From assembly GCA_000597885.1 (NCBI GenBank), contig CP004371.1:6092001-6156000 (forward strand): a stretch of DNA of 64,000 bases, written 5' to 3'. Shown in pieces: positions 60,755-64,000 of this stretch (its first letter is position 1; every line of letters starts with the position of its first letter). The notes under the pieces are model-generated. The model was not told the origin of the DNA. It searched no databases and saw only the letters and a list, made by a program, of their open reading frames with translations. This stretch comes from Flammeovirgaceae bacterium 311. GTDB lineage: Bacteria; Bacteroidota; Bacteroidia; Cytophagales; Cyclobacteriaceae. The translations under genes and the position numbers were made by a program.

Positions 60755-60762
60755 CAAAGATA
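60755..60762 (-). promoter_or_regulatory. -7 promoter element for the UPF0173-parAB run
   Basis: CAAAGATA on the plus strand reads TATCTTTG leftward, an exact TAnnTTTG. The TTG at -33 is not seen. The leader to ATG 60699 would be about 50 nt. Confidence 0.45.
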
Positions 60763-60792
60763 GAAGTTTCCACTAATATATCCTTAACCCCT

Positions 60793-62475
60793 ATGCTAAG
60801 ACAATTTGGTACATTTTTGTTGGCTGCAGCTGTGCTGTTGGGAGGTTGTACAGCGGCAGATACATCGCTGGAGCAAGAGAACATGAAGGTGTTCCGCTAC
60901 AACCAAGCCGAAGGCCTCAGCTCGCTTGATCCTGCATTTGCACGCAACCAGGCAAACGTGTGGGCAGCCACAAACCTGTACAACGGCCTTTTCAGGCTGA
61001 ACGAAGACATGTATCCCGAAAAAGACCTGGCCGAAGCCTGGGAAGTATCGGAAGATGGTACCGTATATACATTTACGATTCGCAGGGGTGTTTATTTTCA
61101 TGACAGCGAAGTATTTGAGGGAGGAAAAGGCCGCGAGGTAAAAGCGCAGGACTTTGTTTATTCTTTTAAACGTGTATTGGACCCCTCCACTGCCAGCACC
61201 GGTGCCTGGATTTTCTCTGACAAGGTAAAGCGCAATGCCAATGGCGGCTACGATCCTAACTGGGTAGAAGCGGTAGAAGATTACAAACTGGTGCTGCGCC
61301 TGGACAAACCCTTTGCGCCACTTATGGAAATCTTTTCCATGCCTTATACTTATGTAGTACCCAAAGAAGCGGTAGACAAATGGGGCAAAGACTTCAGAAA
61401 ACACGCGGTGGGTACAGGCCCTTTCAAACTTAAGACCTGGGATGAGGGCAATAGCCTGGTGATGTTAAAAAACCCCAGTTACTTTAAGAAAGACGATATG
61501 GGCAAGCAATTGCCTTACCTGGATGCTGTGCTGGTTTCTTTTATACAGGACCGTAACCAGGAGCTGTTAAGCTTTCAGCAGGGTAAACTCGATTTTATGT
61601 CAGGCATACAGGCCAACAGCGTAGACCTGGTGCTGGATAAGAACGGGGAAGTGCGCAATGAGCTGAAAGGCCGCTTTGTGGTGCAGAAAGTACCTTACCT
61701 GAATACTGAATATATTGGTTTTCAGCTGGATAGAGCTACTTATAAGGAAGCTAACCACCCGGTGCTCGATAAGCGCTTCCGCCAGGCCATGAGCTATGCC
61801 ATTAACCGCGAGGAGCTGATCAAGTATGTATACAACAACCTGGGTACTCCGGGCACTGCAGGTATGATTCCGCCAGCCATCAAATACTTTAAGGAAAACA
61901 GCACCAAAGGTTACGACTACCAGCCAGCAAAAGCAGAGAAGCTGTTAAAAGAAGCTGGTTACCCCGGCGGAAAAGGCCTGCCTGCTATCAAACTATACAC
62001 AACGGTTCAGTCTAAGCCAATGGTAGAGTACCTGCAAAAGCAGTGGGCAGCAGTTGGTATTCCTGTTGAAATTGAAATCAACATGACTCCTACCCACCAG
62101 GAGCTGATCGATAACTCAAAAGTGAATTTCTTCCGTGGTTCCTGGCTGGCCGATTACCCGGATGCTGAAAATTACCTGGCCCTGTTCCACAGCCATCACT
62201 TCTCACCAGCCGGTCCTAACAAGACTCACTTTGTAAACAGGGAATACGACAGCCTCTATATAAAGTCTCGTTTTGAGTCAGAAGGCTTTATGCGCCTGGA
62301 CCTGTACCACAAAATGGATCAGATCATTATGCAGGAAGCGCCTGTAATTGTGCTGTTCTACGATGAGGTACTTCGCCTGACACAGAACAATGTAACCGGT
62401 CTTGAGCCAAACGCAATGAACATTCTGGACCTGGAAACAGCAGATTTCATGCAGGGTGGTGTACTTGCCAATTAA
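60793..62475 (+). CDS. Oligopeptide-type ABC substrate-binding lipoprotein
   Basis: Started at ATG 60793, the protein has 560 residues with a lipoprotein signal (lipobox LGGC, Cys19). The longer frame from 60676 has no such signal. The mature part is SBP_bac_5 (OppA/DppA-like), with LSSLDPAFARNQANVW, YTFTIRRGVYFHDSE, AQDFVYSFKRVLDPSTAS, VGTGPFKLKTW, FRQAMSYAINREELI and WLADYPDAENYLALF. It should bind peptides or related solutes for an ABC importer, yet no permease or ATPase gene is nearby. It is divergent from the UPF0173-parAB run and ends in a strong terminator. Confidence 0.93.
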   Translation: MLRQFGTFLLAAAVLLGGCTAADTSLEQENMKVFRYNQAEGLSSLDPAFARNQANVWAATNLYNGLFRLNEDMYPEKDLAEAWEVSEDGTVYTFTIRRGVYFHDSEVFEGGKGREVKAQDFVYSFKRVLDPSTASTGAWIFSDKVKRNANGGYDPNWVEAVEDYKLVLRLDKPFAPLMEIFSMPYTYVVPKEAVDKWGKDFRKHAVGTGPFKLKTWDEGNSLVMLKNPSYFKKDDMGKQLPYLDAVLVSFIQDRNQELLSFQQGKLDFMSGIQANSVDLVLDKNGEVRNELKGRFVVQKVPYLNTEYIGFQLDRATYKEANHPVLDKRFRQAMSYAINREELIKYVYNNLGTPGTAGMIPPAIKYFKENSTKGYDYQPAKAEKLLKEAGYPGGKGLPAIKLYTTVQSKPMVEYLQKQWAAVGIPVEIEINMTPTHQELIDNSKVNFFRGSWLADYPDAENYLALFHSHHFSPAGPNKTHFVNREYDSLYIKSRFESEGFMRLDLYHKMDQIIMQEAPVIVLFYDEVLRLTQNNVTGLEPNAMNILDLETADFMQGGVLAN

Positions 62476-62498
62476 TTTCAATCTTCATCATAAATGCG

Positions 62499-62532
62499 AA
62501 AAGCTGATCCGTTTAGGGTCAGCTTTTTTTTT
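62499..62532 (+). terminator. Terminator of the substrate-binding lipoprotein gene
   Basis: A 12-bp stem with one G-U pair (62499-62510 with 62516-62527) has a 5-nt loop and ends in T residues to 62532. It lies 24 nt after the stop codon. Confidence 0.88.
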
Positions 62533-62625
62533 GCTCCAGGGGGTACGGCAAGGAGCTGAAATAGCAGCAGGAGATGGCCTAAAAATATATTTTCTTAATA
62601 CTCTACTAAATATATAGACTTTATA

Positions 62626-62633
62626 TAATTTTG
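62626..62633 (+). promoter_or_regulatory. -7 promoter element before the DUF2490 gene
   Basis: TAATTTTG is an exact TAnnTTTG in an AT-rich stretch. No TTG is seen at -33, and the ATG follows after only 13 nt, so the leader would be very short. The call is tentative. Confidence 0.3.
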
Positions 62634-62646
62634 AAAAAAATACACT

Positions 62647-63405
62647 ATGCGGCATTTGCTGGAGCTTGTTATAACTTTTTTTATTACTTCGGTTGCTTTT
62701 GGGCAGCAGCGATCTGTGGCAACACAACAGATCCTCTGGCTGGGGTATTACCAGAAAGCACAGCTTAGCGAACGCTGGGCGCTGCATACCGAGTTGGAGG
62801 GGCGCTGGTTTACTAGTAACGGGCGTCAGCACCAGTGGGTAGCACCCAGGGTACATCTGCATTATCTTACACTAGGAGGCGCAGATTTATCAGCCGGAGG
62901 CGCAGATTTATCAGCCGGAGGCGCTTATTTTTTACAGGCCCTGCCGCAAAACGATGAGCCATTGCAGCTGGTAAGGCCGGAGATCAGGCCACATCAGGAG
63001 CTTACCCTCAGGCAATCCTTGGGAAAGTTCAGGCTGGAACACCGGTATAGGGTAGAGGAGCGCTTTCTTAGAAGAATAATGGATGGAGCGCTGGCCGATG
63101 GCTGGGATTTTAACTGGCGCTTTCGGTACCGTGCACAGCTGCTTGTGCCACTGGCGTCCGGGCTCAGGCTAAATCCTACTTTGAAATTGTATAATGAAAT
63201 TTTATTGAATGCCGGCAAAGCCGTACAGCAAAACTTGTTTGATCAGAACCGTATCGGGGCCACACTCTCCCTGAAAATATCTAAGCACATTTTCACAGAG
63301 CTGGGCTATCTGCACTGGTACCAGCAGCGCCCGGCGGGCAATGCTTTTTACAACCGCCACATTTTTCGTTTTAGCCTCATCCACAACCTTTCTCTCCGTA
63401 AATAA
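62647..63405 (+). CDS. DUF2490 outer-membrane-type protein
   Basis: The 252-residue product has a signal peptide (cleavage near AFGQQ) and a sequence of amphipathic beta-strands, as in DUF2490 proteins. Motifs include YYQKAQLSERWALHTELEGRW (core SERWALHTE), FRLEHRYRVEERF, WRFRYRAQLLVPL and FTELGYLHWYQQR, with an aromatic end typical of outer-membrane barrels. Function is unknown. A 21-bp unit is duplicated in frame, giving GGADLSAGGADLSAGGAYF (residues about 77-95), which probably lies in a loop. The next gene, an SLC13 transporter, starts 2 bp later and is probably co-transcribed. Confidence 0.88.
   Translation: MRHLLELVITFFITSVAFGQQRSVATQQILWLGYYQKAQLSERWALHTELEGRWFTSNGRQHQWVAPRVHLHYLTLGGADLSAGGADLSAGGAYFLQALPQNDEPLQLVRPEIRPHQELTLRQSLGKFRLEHRYRVEERFLRRIMDGALADGWDFNWRFRYRAQLLVPLASGLRLNPTLKLYNEILLNAGKAVQQNLFDQNRIGATLSLKISKHIFTELGYLHWYQQRPAGNAFYNRHIFRFSLIHNLSLRK
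62875..62924 (+). repeat. 21-bp tandem duplication in the DUF2490 gene
   Basis: The unit at 62875-62895 (ggaggcgcagatttatcagc plus one base) is repeated exactly at 62896-62916, and the first eight bases occur a third time at 62917-62924. The frame is kept, adding the heptapeptide ADLSAGG. Perfect identity suggests a recent slippage event. Confidence 0.9.
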
Positions 63406-63407
63406 TT

Positions 63408-64000
63408 ATGAATCCAGAGGCTTACATTACCCTGGGTGTTACCCTGGTAGCCGTTGTACTGTTTGCTACAGAAAAGCTCTCCATAGACCTGGTAGCGCTG
63501 CTCATTATTGTTGCCCTGGTATTCAGCGGGGTAATCAGTCCGGAAGAAGGAGTGGCGGGTTTCAGCAACCCAGCCACCATTACCGTTGCTTTTATGTTTG
63601 TGCTTAGCGCAGCCCTGATGAAAACAGGCGCACTACAGGTGCTGGCTTACCATCTGTCGGCTTCTTTTAAAAGGAACTACATGCTGGGCATTTCGCTGAT
63701 GATGCTGATGGTAGCCGTGATTTCGGCCTTTATCAACAATACGCCGGTGGTGGCTGTGTTTATTCCGGTGGTGATCCAGATAGCGCATGCCTCCGGCATC
63801 AGCCCCTCTAAATTACTGATCCCGGTTTCATTTGCTTCTATCTTTGGCGGCACCTGTACGCTTATTGGCACCTCTACCAACATTGTGGTGAGTGGTGTGG
63901 CCGAAAAGGCAGGCATCCCCGGCTTTACCATGTTTATGCTGGCCCCTGCAGGCCTTGTGTTTCTGGCGGTGGGCATTCTGTACATGGTGTTCATCGGCAT
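63408..64000 (+). CDS. SLC13-family anion transporter, N-terminal part only
   Basis: The frame starts at ATG 63408 (MNPEAYITLGVTLVAVVLFA) and is open to the end of the window, so at least 197 residues are present and the gene is cut off. It has several membrane helices and the family motif FINNTPVVAVFIPVV, followed by SIFGGTCTLIGTSTNIVVSG, the Asn-Pro/Thr-rich sodium and substrate region of divalent-anion (DASS/CitMHS) carriers. Members carry dicarboxylates, citrate or sulfate, or act as SAC1-type sulfur transporters with TrkA_C domains in the middle. The rest of the gene is needed to tell these apart. Confidence 0.9.
   Translation, partial: MNPEAYITLGVTLVAVVLFATEKLSIDLVALLIIVALVFSGVISPEEGVAGFSNPATITVAFMFVLSAALMKTGALQVLAYHLSASFKRNYMLGISLMMLMVAVISAFINNTPVVAVFIPVVIQIAHASGISPSKLLIPVSFASIFGGTCTLIGTSTNIVVSGVAEKAGIPGFTMFMLAPAGLVFLAVGILYMVFIG

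Noticed and set aside
60676-60792. Upstream start for the substrate-binding lipoprotein, overlapping the UPF0173 gene
   Set aside because: It would place about 39 non-signal residues before a clear lipoprotein signal; the ATG at 60793 gives a proper lipobox.

Overview
The window is chromosomal DNA from a member of the phylum Bacteroidota, most likely a Cytophagales-type marine or soil bacterium. Several things point there: a SusC/SusD pair, DUF5683, GSCFA and DUF2490 genes, the ribosomal order S6-S18-L9, few Shine-Dalgarno motifs, and repeated promoters of the Bacteroidota form TTG-N19-21-TAnnTTTG (TATCTTTG, TACCTTTG, TAATTTTG). I saw no tRNA, rRNA, CRISPR array, prophage or insertion sequence. 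The only mobile-looking DNA is a pair of REP-like hairpins near 1.5 kb.

Layout. 0-4.5 kb: a DbpA-like RNA helicase, a lipoprotein lactonase-type beta-propeller, a second beta-propeller-like protein and a CYTH triphosphatase. 4.9-12.5 kb: a 2115-residue soluble hybrid histidine kinase with 12 tandem HAMP-type units (11 of them exactly 276 bp each), GAF, HisKA, HATPase and three receiver domains. A receiver-histidine kinase gene follows 24 bp later. 12.5-19 kb: a membrane protein, surE, a secreted protein, ribBA and dnaG, all leftward. 19.7-25.6 kb: the coupled glutamate synthase genes gltB-gltD. 26-29.1 kb: a soluble acyl-ACP desaturase and a dCache-HAMP-GAF sensor without an output domain.

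29.4-45.4 kb is an amino-sugar utilisation locus. A LytS/LytTR pair is divergent from susC-susD, a NagB-PIG-L fusion, a GH20 beta-N-acetylhexosaminidase and a sodium-solute symporter. A FucP/NagP-type sugar MFS transporter lies nearby, and a TerB-like protein with a Gly/Met/Arg-rich tail lies between. The intergenic region before susC carries four evenly spaced 9-bp motifs that fit LytTR half-sites, tying the regulator to the locus. The expected flow is outer-membrane import of GlcNAc oligomers, periplasmic cleavage by GH20, inner-membrane uptake, then deacetylation and deamination.

45.7-54.4 kb: a secreted Gly/Lys-rich protein, a DUF255 thioredoxin-like protein coupled to a GSCFA protein, the rpsF-rpsR-rplI operon, a coiled-coil membrane protein, two methyltransferases, apaG and ung. 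54.4-60.7 kb is a leftward run: UPF0173 hydrolase, parA, parB, DUF5683, dapB, and two tandem signal peptidase I genes. A perfect 36-bp palindrome covers the stop codons of both ung and the distal lepB. 60.8-64 kb: an orphan oligopeptide-binding lipoprotein, a DUF2490 protein with a 21-bp in-frame duplication, and the start of an SLC13-type transporter that runs off the end.

The best candidates for new biology are the poly-HAMP kinase, the LytTR half-site array, the NagB-PIG-L fusion with an altered catalytic aspartate, the palindrome joining ung and lepB, and the output-less sensor. No motif or family call here was checked against a database.
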